Origin: an uncultured Phycisphaerales bacterium | Lineage (GTDB): Bacteria > Planctomycetota > Phycisphaerae > UBA1845 > CAIVHJ01 | Direction of reading: 5' to 3' | DNA length: 27,191 bases | Assembly: GCA_903905665.1 (NCBI GenBank) | Contig: CAIVHJ010000386.1 | Span: 1-27,191, forward strand | Shown here: piece after piece, positions 8,850 through 16,787 of the stretch | Layout of the letters: the number at the start of each line of letters is the position of its first letter | Position numbering within the stretch: position 1 is the first letter of the stretch | The notes under the pieces: generated by a model | Databases searched by the model: none | Seen by the model: the letters and a program-made list of their open reading frames with translations, nothing else | What the model was told of the DNA's origin: nothing | Position numbers and translations under genes: made by a program

Positions 8850-9450
8850 TCTCCAACCCGAATCGCTGTTGGGGGCGTATGCAATGGGGATATTCCCCAT
8901 GGCGGATCGGAATGGTTGCCTCGAGTGGTTCAGCCCCGATCCAAGAGCCATTCTTGAATTGAATCGATTCAAAATTTCACGAAGTTTGCGATCCCGCATC
9001 AGAAAAAACGGCTACGAAATTCGAATCAACACCTGTTTCAGAACCGTGATCGAACGGTGTGCGGATCGTTCCGAAGGAACGTGGATTTCACGGGAGATCA
9101 TCGAAGCCTACTGCCTTCTGCGCGAATGGGGGTTTGCTCACAGCGTCGAGACTTTTTTCGGGAATCAATTGGCGGGCGGATTATACGGTGTCAGTTTGGG
9201 CGGGGCATTTTTCGGTGAATCCATGTTCACCTTGCTTCCCGACGGATCGAAATTGGCGCTGGTGGCGCTGGTTGAACGCATGAAACAGCGGGGTATGACT
9301 TTGTTGGACATCCAGTTCATGACCGACCACTTGGCGCGTTTTGGCGCAACGGAAATTTCCCGCGCGGAGTATCTGCAAAGACTCAATTTCGCGATTCAGC
9401 AACCCATCCGCTTCGCCGACGCCGCTCGCATCACAGCCCTTGACACTTGA
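8833..9450 (+). CDS. aat: Leucyl/phenylalanyl-tRNA-protein transferase
   Basis: Adds Leu or Phe from aminoacyl-tRNA to the N-terminus of proteins starting with Arg or Lys, marking them for ClpS/ClpAP degradation (N-degron pathway). Family hallmarks: LLGAYAMGIFPMAD, LEWFSPDPRAIL, GTWIS, GGLYGVSLGGAFFGESMF and LLDIQFMTDHL. I place the start at GTG 8833, which has GGGAG at 8819-8823 (9-nt spacing) and gives VEIPPDLQPESLLGAY, the usual short N-terminus; the protein is then 205 residues. It overlaps the HAD gene by 17 bp, so translation is probably coupled. It ends 15 bp from the convergent HDOD gene. Confidence 0.95.
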   Translation: MEIPPDLQPESLLGAYAMGIFPMADRNGCLEWFSPDPRAILELNRFKISRSLRSRIRKNGYEIRINTCFRTVIERCADRSEGTWISREIIEAYCLLREWGFAHSVETFFGNQLAGGLYGVSLGGAFFGESMFTLLPDGSKLALVALVERMKQRGMTLLDIQFMTDHLARFGATEISRAEYLQRLNFAIQQPIRFADAARITALDT

Positions 9451-9465
9451 ACGCTCAACTTGTGT

Positions 9466-10362
9466 TTATCCCATGAGGAGGGTTTCGGCTTCGCGGCAGC
9501 TGTCTTCGAGTTCGGCAGTGGTTTGTTCGACGATAGACGTGGTAAGGCCGGCGTCATGGAGCAGGGCGGGCGTCATTTCCTGATGGAATGCCGTGAGATA
9601 AAACCCCAGACGCTGTTGTGAGCAGAGAATGTCCGCCACCTGAACGATGGCGACGACTTGGCGCAAGTCGCCGGCGACTTTGGGCGAATCATGATGCCAA
9701 CCGATCGCGGCTTTGAGATGCCTCGGGAATTTCCACTTGATAGCCAGGGCTTCTCCGAATTTCTGATGATCCGTCCCAAAAACCTGCTGTTCACAGTTAA
9801 GGTAAGAATCTTCATCGGTCACCGCCCGATTGACCACCTCCGCCAGTTTGTCCCCGAACGCCTGTCGTTCAATCAAAATTCCCAGATCATGAATCAATCC
9901 CGCGAGGAAGATTTCCTCGGCTTCGGCTCGCAAGCCGGCGAACTGAGTCAGTTTTCGAGCCGCCACCGCGACCGCCACGCTGTGCGTCCAGAGGTCTTTG
10001 GCGCTGAACCGATCCGTGATCTTATCGCCCCGGAACAATCGGGCGATCGAGGAGGCAATCGCTATGTTCTTGACCGCCGACAAACCGAGCAGCACGATCG
10101 CGCGGTCCACGCTCGCGATCTGACCGGGCAGTCCGTAAAACGCCGAATTGACGACCTTGAGCACTTTGGAAGACAGCGCCGGATCGTTCTTGATGACCTC
10201 GTGCAGGTCACGCGCCGTGCTCTTTGGATTCTCGACGATTTCAATAATTTTGGATGTGATGATGGGCAACGTGGCAATGTCACCGATGCGGGACATTGCT
10301 TTGTTGACGATGGCAATGGCGGGATCCACGGTGGCTGTCGGACTCATGGGTTCGGATGCCAT
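9466..10362 (-). CDS. HDOD domain protein
   Basis: A 298-residue protein consisting almost entirely of an HDOD domain, an HD-related output module found in bacterial signalling. After a short Pro/Thr-rich start, residues ~20-110 carry the typical core (LPIITSKIIEIVENP, IKNDPALSSKVLKVVNSAFYG, AIVLLGLSAVKNIAIA), followed by AGLIHDLGILI, which keeps an HD pair, and GWHHDSP. Catalysis has not been shown for most HDOD proteins; they are thought to mediate protein interactions downstream of second messengers. ATG 10362 is chosen over 10383 because AGAGG lies 8 nt upstream. It is on the same strand as neuBC, 90 bp after neuC, so co-transcription is possible. Confidence 0.92.
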   Translation of the reverse strand: MASEPMSPTATVDPAIAIVNKAMSRIGDIATLPIITSKIIEIVENPKSTARDLHEVIKNDPALSSKVLKVVNSAFYGLPGQIASVDRAIVLLGLSAVKNIAIASSIARLFRGDKITDRFSAKDLWTHSVAVAVAARKLTQFAGLRAEAEEIFLAGLIHDLGILIERQAFGDKLAEVVNRAVTDEDSYLNCEQQVFGTDHQKFGEALAIKWKFPRHLKAAIGWHHDSPKVAGDLRQVVAIVQVADILCSQQRLGFYLTAFHQEMTPALLHDAGLTTSIVEQTTAELEDSCREAETLLMG

Positions 10363-10452
10363 GCGATATACCTCTTGATTCAATCCAACTTCGATCGTGC
10401 TTCTCTTATCGACCGGCAGAAACCGGACAATTATCTATGGATCGGATACGTC

Positions 10453-11610
10453 CTAATATCCGATGCGTTTTCGACGTTGTTTATCGGACAATGCCGCTGA
10501 CGCCAAAATCCGGGCGATGATCCGGCCCGTGCGTCCGCTCCCATAAGCGTTTTTCTTGTGCCCCGAAACACGTATCGCCAAAGCCCGTCGAATCGCTCGT
10601 GCGACGGCGCCGCGTTGCTCACCACAATCCAGAACAAACGGTCCGCTTCGCAATCGACCCGCCTGTCGCGGTCCCACATTGACCGCTACGGTTCCGGCGC
10701 TGTGGGCTTCTATGATACCACACGACGAATTCCCGACCAGCACCCGACAGGATTGCAGACACTTCCAGAATTCCTCGCGCGAAAGCGAAGGAACTGCCGC
10801 CCATGAATCCGCGTTCCGACTCTGCATTGTCTGTCGGATCACACGAACGATTCCGGTGTATCCCGGATCGGTATTGGGATAAAGCATGATCCCCGACAGA
10901 TCGCAATCCGAAACAGCGGCCAAAATGTTCTCCATGACTCGTTGCTCGGCCGTCGGAGAACGACCGACGGGATGTTGTATGATCAGGGCCACGTTGCACT
11001 CATGAGGAAGCCCGAATCGTTTTTGAAGCCAACCGGCCCGTGGCGGCTTCCGTCCGGCAAGCCCATCCAGCCCCGGTGCGCCCACCACGAAAACGTGGCG
11101 CGGATCTTCCCCCATCCGAATGATCCGCCGAGCGGCGTCCCGTGTCGCGGCAAAATGGAAGTGAGCCAACTTTGTGATCGCGTGGCGAAAGGCATCGTCC
11201 GTGTAACCGACCGCCACGTCACCCCCGTGGAGGTGCGCCACAAACCGATTCGTGCACATTCCCGCCAACGCCCCCGCTAAGGCCTCCACACGATCCCCCA
11301 ACACGACTACCACATCGCTGTTCAGCCGATTCAGCGCCTTGGCGATGCCCGCGATACCTTTGGACGCTGCCCGCGCGTGTTCGAACCTGTCGTCCCGCCC
11401 ACTTTGCATTGGAACCCGCGCGTCAATCCGCCACCCGTCCCGAACAATCTCCCGAAGGGTCAAACCGCACCGGCGAACCAGATGCATCCCGGTGACGATC
11501 AGTTGCAGTTCAAGCCGAGGATCGCTCCGAATCGCCGCCATCACCGGCTGCAACAATCCATACTCGGCCCGACTACCCGTTACAAACGCAATCCGCCTTC
11601 GCTTCTTCAT
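10453..11610 (-). CDS. neuC: UDP-N-acetylglucosamine 2-epimerase, hydrolysing (NeuC/LegG-like)
   Basis: Enzymes of this family release UDP while epimerising UDP-GlcNAc (or a diacetamido relative in the legionaminic pathway) to give ManNAc-type sugars for sialic-acid synthesis. Motifs: VTGSRAEYGLLQPV at the N-terminus, VTGMHL, VVVLGDRVEALAG, HLHGGD, and VGNSSCGIIEAHSAG, the GT-B-fold nucleotide-binding region. Length 385 fits NeuC (about 370-390). Start ATG 11610 overlaps the neuB stop codon in an ATGA, so the two are translationally coupled. The C-terminal ~20 residues are basic. Whether the substrate is UDP-GlcNAc or a bacillosamine-type nucleotide sugar cannot be told from sequence alone. 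Confidence 0.9.
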   Translation of the reverse strand: MKKRRRIAFVTGSRAEYGLLQPVMAAIRSDPRLELQLIVTGMHLVRRCGLTLREIVRDGWRIDARVPMQSGRDDRFEHARAASKGIAGIAKALNRLNSDVVVVLGDRVEALAGALAGMCTNRFVAHLHGGDVAVGYTDDAFRHAITKLAHFHFAATRDAARRIIRMGEDPRHVFVVGAPGLDGLAGRKPPRAGWLQKRFGLPHECNVALIIQHPVGRSPTAEQRVMENILAAVSDCDLSGIMLYPNTDPGYTGIVRVIRQTMQSRNADSWAAVPSLSREEFWKCLQSCRVLVGNSSCGIIEAHSAGTVAVNVGPRQAGRLRSGPFVLDCGEQRGAVARAIRRALAIRVSGHKKNAYGSGRTGRIIARILASAALSDKQRRKRIGY

Positions 11611-12695
11611 CCGTTCACCATGTCCCAGCCGATTTGCGCATCACGGGAAATATCCCGCTGGGCAACCTTGCCCACAAGCGATAACCAGTCTTTCGGTTCG
11701 ATGCCTCCCCCCGGACGCTTGATCGCCAGATGCTCGGCGGTAATTCGCTCGCCCTTGCGAATCGTCACCCGCGCCACCACGCTCTTGCGGGAAACCTGTC
11801 GAACTTCTTTCTCGGATTCCGCCACGCCTTCACGCGGCGTGCCCAACATCTGCCATCCCATCTGCGCCGATTCCACGTAGCGTTTCAACATGTCTGGTGT
11901 CAGCGAAAAGGCCTGATCCGGGCCCGGCCACGAACGATCGAGCGTGATGTGTTTTTCCAGCACTTTGGCGCCCGCCGCCACCGCCAATCCACCGCTTTCC
12001 ACGATTTCCGTGTGGTCGCTGAATCCGGTCCAGACGCGATATCGGTCTCGCAGCAATCGAATCGTGCTCAAGGCCGCCTCCGAAATCGCCGTAGGGTAAC
12101 TGCTGACACAATGGAGTAAAACCAGTCGCTGGGCCGCGCCGTGTTCTCGAAACAGCGCCGTCGCCTCGTCAATCTCAGAAAGCTCCGACGCACCCGTGGA
12201 AACAATCAGCGGTAACCGACTCGCCAGTGCGGCTTCCAGAATCGGAACGTCGTTCAGATCGGTCGAGGCGATCTTGAGGGCCGGCGCCCCCAGATCAACG
12301 ACCGTTTGCACGTCCTGAACGCCGAACGGCGTCGCCAGAAAGCTCAGTCCCAGACTTCGGCAATAATCGGCGAGCTGCGCGAAATCCTTCGGCTGAAGTT
12401 CCAGCCCTTTGAGCATCGCATACTGCGAAGAATCGCAACCCGCCGCCGTTTGATAGGATGCCGAAGGCGCTTCGGTGCTGACCAGCGTGTCCGCCGAAAA
12501 TACCTGAAACTTAACCGCATGGACTCCGGCTTGGTGCGCGGCGTCAATGAGTTGCCGAGCGATGGTCACTTGTCCGTTGTGATTGACGCCCACCTCGGCA
12601 ATGATGAAAGGGCTGCTGGTGGCGTCGATCGTGTGCGTTCCGATTTTGACCGGTGCCGGCGGTTTGGTTTCCATGCGGGGTTGCGAAGGGGGCAT
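11607..12695 (-). CDS. neuB: N-acetylneuraminate synthase family protein (NeuB)
   Basis: Condenses ManNAc (or a related sugar) with phosphoenolpyruvate to form a nine-carbon nonulosonic acid. The 362-residue protein has the TIM-barrel domain (FIIAEVGVNHNG, AVKFQVF, FLATPF, KIASTDL, STGAS), metal-binding His motifs (LHCVSSYP; FSDHTE...LEKHITLDRSWPGPDQAFSL) and a C-terminal SAF/antifreeze-like domain (about 300-360: SVVARVTIRKGERITAEHL, GGGIEP) that closes the active site. ATG 12695 has AGGA 8 nt upstream; upstream in-frame codons to 12791 look non-coding. It heads a neuB-neuC pair. No CMP-sugar synthetase (neuA) or sugar N-modifying gene is in view, so the pathway is incomplete here and the final sugar uncertain. 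Confidence 0.92.
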   Translation of the reverse strand: MPPSQPRMETKPPAPVKIGTHTIDATSSPFIIAEVGVNHNGQVTIARQLIDAAHQAGVHAVKFQVFSADTLVSTEAPSASYQTAAGCDSSQYAMLKGLELQPKDFAQLADYCRSLGLSFLATPFGVQDVQTVVDLGAPALKIASTDLNDVPILEAALASRLPLIVSTGASELSEIDEATALFREHGAAQRLVLLHCVSSYPTAISEAALSTIRLLRDRYRVWTGFSDHTEIVESGGLAVAAGAKVLEKHITLDRSWPGPDQAFSLTPDMLKRYVESAQMGWQMLGTPREGVAESEKEVRQVSRKSVVARVTIRKGERITAEHLAIKRPGGGIEPKDWLSLVGKVAQRDISRDAQIGWDMVNG

Positions 12696-12904
12696 ACCTG
12701 AATTCCTTTCTCGATTGGCCTTCAATACTTTACTGGCGGACTCTCGGACCTGCAATCTGTGACGGCATCGGGTCGTGAGGCGTCGCTTCACGGGGAATAC
12801 CGTGTAGGGTCGCGGACTTGGGCACAGGAGTGGTTTGAGTTATACTGTCAGCGGGGTTTGGAGTTGTTTGGAATAAGGGCATTCAACGCAGGAGGCCAAG
12901 GAAT
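12696..12904. promoter_or_regulatory. Divergent intergenic region between neuB and serA1
   Basis: A rightward promoter for the serine cluster is visible: -35 TTGGGC (12818-12823), 17-bp spacer, -10 TATACT (12841-12846), giving a leader of about 50 nt. AGGAGG and AAGG elements precede the serA1 ATG. I could not identify a convincing leftward promoter for neuB. Confidence 0.55.
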
Positions 12905-13864
12905 ATGAACATTCTCATTGCGGACAAATTTGAGAAAGAAGGCATCGAAGGACTCAAGAAACTGGGTTGCGAAGTGACCGTCAATCCAGAACTCAAAGAG
13001 TCCGCCCTCGTTCAGGGGGTTAAGGAAAAATCTCCTCAAATCCTGATCGTGCGTTCCAACAAAGTGAACGCCGCCGTCATCGCCGCGAACCCGTCGCTCA
13101 AACTGATCATTCGCGCGGGATCGGGGGTGGACACCATCGACGTTCCCGCCGCAAAGGCGGCAGGGATCAAGGTTGCCAACTGCCCCGGGATGAACAGCGT
13201 GGCGGTGGCGGAATTGGCGATGGGTTTGGTTCTGGCGCTGGATCGTCGCATCGTTCACAACACCGTGGATTTGCGAAACGGCGTCTGGAATAAGAAGGAA
13301 TACAGCAAATCGCGGGGACTCAAGGGTCGCACACTGGGCATCGTCGGGCTGGGACAAATCGGGGTCGAAATTGCTCGTCGCGCCAAGGCATTCGAGATGA
13401 ACCTGATCTATTCCGATGTCGTCGCCAACGAAAAAGCCGAACGCGAACTCGGCATCAGGAAAACGGACATGGACACGCTCCTCAAACAATCCGATGTCGT
13501 CACGTTGCATGTCCCGTTCAACGACAAAACCAAACATCTGCTGAGCACCCGACAGTTCGAGATGATGAAACCGACCGCGTTGGTCATCAACTGCAGCCGA
13601 GGAGGAGTCCTCGACGAAAAAGCACTTGCAGAAGCCATTCAAAAAGGCAAACTCGGCGGCGCGGGTCTGGATGTCTATGAAATCGAACCCGGCGCCAACG
13701 ATACCCAGTTTGGCGATTCGATCATGAAACTGGATCGGGTCTATGGAACGCATCACATCGGCGCTTCCACGGATCAGGCCCAACTGGCCGTCGCCGAGGA
13801 AACCGTGCGAATCGTCGAAGAATTCAAAACCAGCGGTAAAGTTCGAAACTGCGTGAATCCGTGA
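12905..13864 (+). CDS. serA: D-3-phosphoglycerate dehydrogenase (short form, no ACT domain)
   Basis: Oxidises 3-phosphoglycerate to 3-phosphohydroxypyruvate with NAD+, the first step of serine synthesis. The 319-residue protein is a standard D-2-hydroxyacid dehydrogenase: IRAGSGVDTIDV, Rossmann motif GIVGLGQIGVEIA with a downstream acidic SD, NCSRGGVLDE (catalytic Arg), the Glu of YEIEPG, and the catalytic His in THHIGAST. It lacks the C-terminal ASB and ACT domains that confer serine feedback inhibition, so it should be unregulated by that route. It heads a cluster with hicB-like, a second serA and serC, and has its own promoter. Substrate assignment relies on family resemblance and the neighbouring serC. 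Confidence 0.93.
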   Translation: MNILIADKFEKEGIEGLKKLGCEVTVNPELKESALVQGVKEKSPQILIVRSNKVNAAVIAANPSLKLIIRAGSGVDTIDVPAAKAAGIKVANCPGMNSVAVAELAMGLVLALDRRIVHNTVDLRNGVWNKKEYSKSRGLKGRTLGIVGLGQIGVEIARRAKAFEMNLIYSDVVANEKAERELGIRKTDMDTLLKQSDVVTLHVPFNDKTKHLLSTRQFEMMKPTALVINCSRGGVLDEKALAEAIQKGKLGGAGLDVYEIEPGANDTQFGDSIMKLDRVYGTHHIGASTDQAQLAVAEETVRIVEEFKTSGKVRNCVNP

Positions 13865-13911
13865 TTGGTTCCTGTAAAAAGAATCGACCGGTTTCGCGGA
13901 GGGATTTGATC

Positions 13912-14103
13912 ATGAACAGAACGCTATCGTCACCGAGGCGATTTACGGGCATTATCACGAAAGAAAAAAAATGGTACGTGGCCCGTTGTGTGGAACTGGG
14001 CGTGGTCAGCCAGGGAAGAACTCTGCAGCAGGCCAAGGACAATTTGCAGGAAGCGGTCGAACTTTATATTGAGAGTTTTGGAACGAGCGATCTTCCGGCT
14101 TGA
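13912..14103 (+). CDS. Orphan HicB-like small protein
   Basis: A 63-residue protein resembling the HicB antitoxin N-terminal fold (partial RNase H-like): FTGIITKEKKWYVARCVELGVVSQGRTLQQAKDNL-type layout with a beta hairpin, the VSQG turn, and a C-terminal helix EAVELYIE. Classical HicB carries a C-terminal DNA-binding domain (HTH or RHH); this protein ends before one, and no HicA toxin gene adjoins it. Start ATG 13912 has GGAGGG at 13898-13903 with 8-nt spacing; the in-frame GTG at 13861 overlaps the end of serA1 and is less likely. It sits 47 bp after serA1 and 12 bp before serA2, clearly within the operon. Its function here is unknown; a small regulatory or binding partner is possible. Confidence 0.8.
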   Translation: MNRTLSSPRRFTGIITKEKKWYVARCVELGVVSQGRTLQQAKDNLQEAVELYIESFGTSDLPA

Positions 14104-14115
14104 AAGGTCACCACC

Positions 14116-15330
14116 ATGAAGATTTTAATGGCGGCTCAGGTGGCTGAAGATTACCGGCAGCGGCTTGTGGATCGGGGTTGTGACGTGATCTACGAACCGA
14201 CCGCGCGGGATGCCGCGCTGGAACAGGCCATTCGAGAGACTGCGTGTGCGATTTTGGTGGTGCGGGGTCATCATGTAACAGCAGGGATGATCCACGCCAG
14301 TCCCCAGCTCAGTTTGATCGTGCGCGTCGGCGCCGACGTGGACCACATCGATTTGGCGGCGGCTTCGCAAGCCAGCGTCTTCGTGGCGCTGTGTCCGGGG
14401 GCGCATGCGACGGCGGTCGCCGAACTCGCGCTCGGATTGATTCTGGCGCTCGATCGCCGGATTCCCGATAACGTGTTTGATTTGCGGCAGGGGCACTGGG
14501 CGCGGGGAAAATACCGTCAGGCTCAGGGACTCAAGGGGCGCACGCTCGGCGTGCTCGGTGTCGGACCGGTCGGGGAACAGGTGGTTCGGCGGGCCCGGGC
14601 GTTTGATTTGAAAGTTGTGGGTTGGGATCCGCATCTGACTTCTGATGCGGCGGCTCAACTGGGGCTGGTTCGGGTGGACCTTCCGGAAGAAGTGGCGGTC
14701 GGATGCGACATTCTGACGGTGCACCTCCCGTTGACGCCGGAAACCGAACGGTTCGTCGGTCCCAATATCTTTGATGAAATGAAAACCGGTTCGTATTTCG
14801 TCAATACGTCGCGCCCGGAAATCGTCGATTACGATGCGCTGGCCGATGCCGTGCGATACAAGCACCTTCGGGTCGGACTGGACGTCTATCTGAACGAACC
14901 GCCGGACGACGATGCTTCGTTTGATCATCCACTGTTCCACATGGACGGGGTGATTTATGGAACTCATCATATCGGCGGATTTACGGATCAGGCCCGTGAC
15001 TCCTCCGCCGCCGAAATGGTGGAGATCATTCGGGAATATCTCCAGACGGGACAGGTCAAAAACTGCGTCAACATCAGTCTGGGCAAAGCGGCCAAGGCGG
15101 TCCTGATCGTACGATTGAGAAACACCCCCGGGGTGCTCGCAAAAGTGCTCAACGTGCTCGCCCAGGCGGGACTCAATATCCGCGAACTCGATAATGTTCT
15201 GTGCGTGGGCGAGCAAGGCGCGTGCGCCCAGATTCGTCTCGACGGCAAGCCCACCGACGAGGTATTACGAAAACTTCAGAGCGCAGACCCGGATAATGTT
15301 TTGGGGGTAACCCTGACCCATCCGGGATAA
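14116..15330 (+). CDS. Second D-3-phosphoglycerate dehydrogenase-like protein with ACT domain
   Basis: A 404-residue paralogue of the upstream SerA, with a C-terminal ACT domain (about 330-395: VLIVRLRNTPGVLAKVLNVLAQAGLNIREL) that in SerA enzymes binds serine or other amino acids. The dehydrogenase part retains GVLGVGPVGEQV (NAD-binding), an Arg in NTSRPEIVD, Glu in YLNEPP and His in THHIGGFTDQA. It differs from SerA1 at conserved positions: GADVDHID replaces GSGVDTID and SRPE replaces SRGG. It may be a true, feedback-controlled SerA, or a related enzyme or a regulatory partner of SerA1; the sequence alone does not decide. AAGG 8 nt before ATG 14116 supports the start. Confidence 0.9.
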   Translation: MKILMAAQVAEDYRQRLVDRGCDVIYEPTARDAALEQAIRETACAILVVRGHHVTAGMIHASPQLSLIVRVGADVDHIDLAAASQASVFVALCPGAHATAVAELALGLILALDRRIPDNVFDLRQGHWARGKYRQAQGLKGRTLGVLGVGPVGEQVVRRARAFDLKVVGWDPHLTSDAAAQLGLVRVDLPEEVAVGCDILTVHLPLTPETERFVGPNIFDEMKTGSYFVNTSRPEIVDYDALADAVRYKHLRVGLDVYLNEPPDDDASFDHPLFHMDGVIYGTHHIGGFTDQARDSSAAEMVEIIREYLQTGQVKNCVNISLGKAAKAVLIVRLRNTPGVLAKVLNVLAQAGLNIRELDNVLCVGEQGACAQIRLDGKPTDEVLRKLQSADPDNVLGVTLTHPG

Positions 15331-15396
15331 TTTGTTTTGCAGGGGACATTGGGGCGGTTTCAGGTGATTCGTAGCGATTGCATGATGATTTTGTAG

Positions 15397-15416
15397 GGGC
15401 ACGGCATGCCGTGCCC
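15397..15416. repeat. Perfect 20-bp palindrome
   Basis: GGGCACGGCATGCCGTGCCC is a perfect inverted repeat, preceded by GTAG, in the serA2-serC gap. It shares the core CGGCATGCCG with the palindrome at 19620-19637. It has no following T-run, so it is not a typical terminator. It resembles dispersed palindromic elements seen in many bacterial genomes; family membership is inference. Confidence 0.65.
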
Positions 15417-15467
15417 GATGGTGATCAGGCAAAACGCTGCAATTATTTTGAAACCCTTCTGGGATCA

Positions 15468-15487
15468 TCCGAAGCCGATGCTTCGGA
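15468..15487 (+). promoter_or_regulatory. Hairpin in serC leader
   Basis: TCCGAAGC and GCTTCGGA form a perfect 8-bp stem with a CGAT loop, ending 13 nt before the serC Shine-Dalgarno AGAGG (15501-15505). There is no T-run. It may stabilise or process the serA-serC transcript, or affect serC translation; this is inference. Confidence 0.45.
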
Positions 15488-15511
15488 ACAAGACACGAAA
15501 AGAGGTTTCAC

Positions 15512-16603
15512 ATGGCGGTACAAAGAGTTCACAATTTCAACCCCGGTCCGGCGGTTTTGCCGGAATCTGTTTTGCAGGAAGCCGGCGAAAATCTGCTCTC
15601 GCTGGGAAAAACCGGCATCGGAATCATGGAGCATTCGCACCGCGGAAAAGATTTTGAAGCCATCATCCAGACGGCCGAAAAAGACTGCCGCGAACTGCTG
15701 AACATTCCCGACAATTACACGGTTCTGTTTTTGCAGGGCGGCGCCACGTTGCAGTTCTCGATGGTGCCGATGAACCTGTTGGGGGCGGGGCAGGTGGCGG
15801 ACTACATCGTGACCGGCGGATGGAGCGAAAAAGCGGTCAAGGAAGCCAAAAAAGTCGGCGAAATCCACATCGCCGCCGACACCAAAGACACCAACCACAA
15901 CCGGATTCCCAAACCCGGCGAAATCAAACTGTCCTCCAACCCCGCCTATGTCCACTTCACCAGCAACAACACCCTGTTCGGGACGGAGTGGTCCGGCGAA
16001 CCCACCGGCGCCGACGGCATCCTCGTTTGCGATGCTTCGAGCGACATGATGAGCCGTCCGCTGCCGATCAAAAAATATGGGTTGATTTACGCCGGAGCGC
16101 AGAAAAACCTCGGTCCCTCGGGCGTCGTACTGGTGATCATGCGATCCGACTGGCTCTCGCGCTGCAGCGACAAACTGCCGACCTATCTGAATTACAGCGT
16201 TCACGCCAAGGAAAAATCGCTGTACAACACGCCCAACACATTCGGCATCTATCTGATGGGTCTGGTTTTCAAGTGGATGAAGCAGCAGGGTGGACTGACC
16301 GCCATCGAAAGAAATAACCGCGAAAAAGCCAAAATGATCTACGACGCGATCGACGCAAATCCGAATTTTTACAAGGGTCACGCTCAGAAGGATTCCCGTT
16401 CGATGATGAACCTGACTTTCCGGCTGCCCAACGAGGAACTGGAAACCAAATTCGCCGACGAAGCCAAAAAAGCCGGCATGATCGGACTGAAGGGACATCG
16501 AAGCGTCGGCGGAATGCGGGCGAGCCTCTACAACGCCTGCCCGCTCAAGTCCGTCCAGACCCTCGCCGAATTCATGAAGGATTTTGCAAAGAAAAACGGC
16601 TGA
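15512..16603 (+). CDS. serC: Phosphoserine aminotransferase
   Basis: A PLP-dependent fold type I aminotransferase converting 3-phosphohydroxypyruvate and glutamate to phosphoserine and 2-oxoglutarate (in some bacteria also a step of pyridoxal phosphate synthesis). Evidence: HNFNPGPAVLPESVL at the start, GIMEHSHRGKDF, LFLQGGATLQF (phosphate-binding loop), CDASSDMMSRP, the PLP lysine in YAGAQKNLGPSG, and GHRSVGGMRASLYNACP near the C-terminus. Length 363 is normal. AGAGG precedes ATG 15512 by 6 nt. It is the last gene of the serA-hicB-serA2-serC cluster, separated from serA2 by 181 bp carrying two inverted repeats, and followed by an intrinsic terminator. Confidence 0.97.
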   Translation: MAVQRVHNFNPGPAVLPESVLQEAGENLLSLGKTGIGIMEHSHRGKDFEAIIQTAEKDCRELLNIPDNYTVLFLQGGATLQFSMVPMNLLGAGQVADYIVTGGWSEKAVKEAKKVGEIHIAADTKDTNHNRIPKPGEIKLSSNPAYVHFTSNNTLFGTEWSGEPTGADGILVCDASSDMMSRPLPIKKYGLIYAGAQKNLGPSGVVLVIMRSDWLSRCSDKLPTYLNYSVHAKEKSLYNTPNTFGIYLMGLVFKWMKQQGGLTAIERNNREKAKMIYDAIDANPNFYKGHAQKDSRSMMNLTFRLPNEELETKFADEAKKAGMIGLKGHRSVGGMRASLYNACPLKSVQTLAEFMKDFAKKNG

Positions 16604-16617
16604 TTTAGTCGATTACC

Positions 16618-16651
16618 AAAGCACACGGATATCCCTCCGTGTGCTTTTTTG
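16618..16651 (+). terminator. Rho-independent terminator after serC
   Basis: AAGCACACGGA (16619-16629) and TCCGTGTGCTT (16636-16646) form a perfect 11-bp stem with a 6-nt loop, followed by six Ts (16645-16650). It lies 15 bp after the serC stop and ends the serine cluster. Confidence 0.92.
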
Positions 16652-16787
16652 TTTGGGAGTAAATCATGGATCAATTTGGAGCCTCGTCTCAGATTTTCTA
16701 CCTCCTGTTTTTCATCCTGAGTTTGTTCGGATTTGGCTTTTTGGGTTGAAATCGGAGGGGGTATTTCAGCCCGGTCCGAACCGATTC

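Noticed and set aside
10441..10464. Inverted repeat ATCGGAT/ATCCGAT overlapping the neuC stop codon as a terminator.
   Set aside because: Only 7 bp with a 10-nt loop and no T-run on the minus strand.
13912..14103. A complete HicAB toxin-antitoxin system.
   Set aside because: No HicA-like frame lies on either side; both neighbours are full serA genes.
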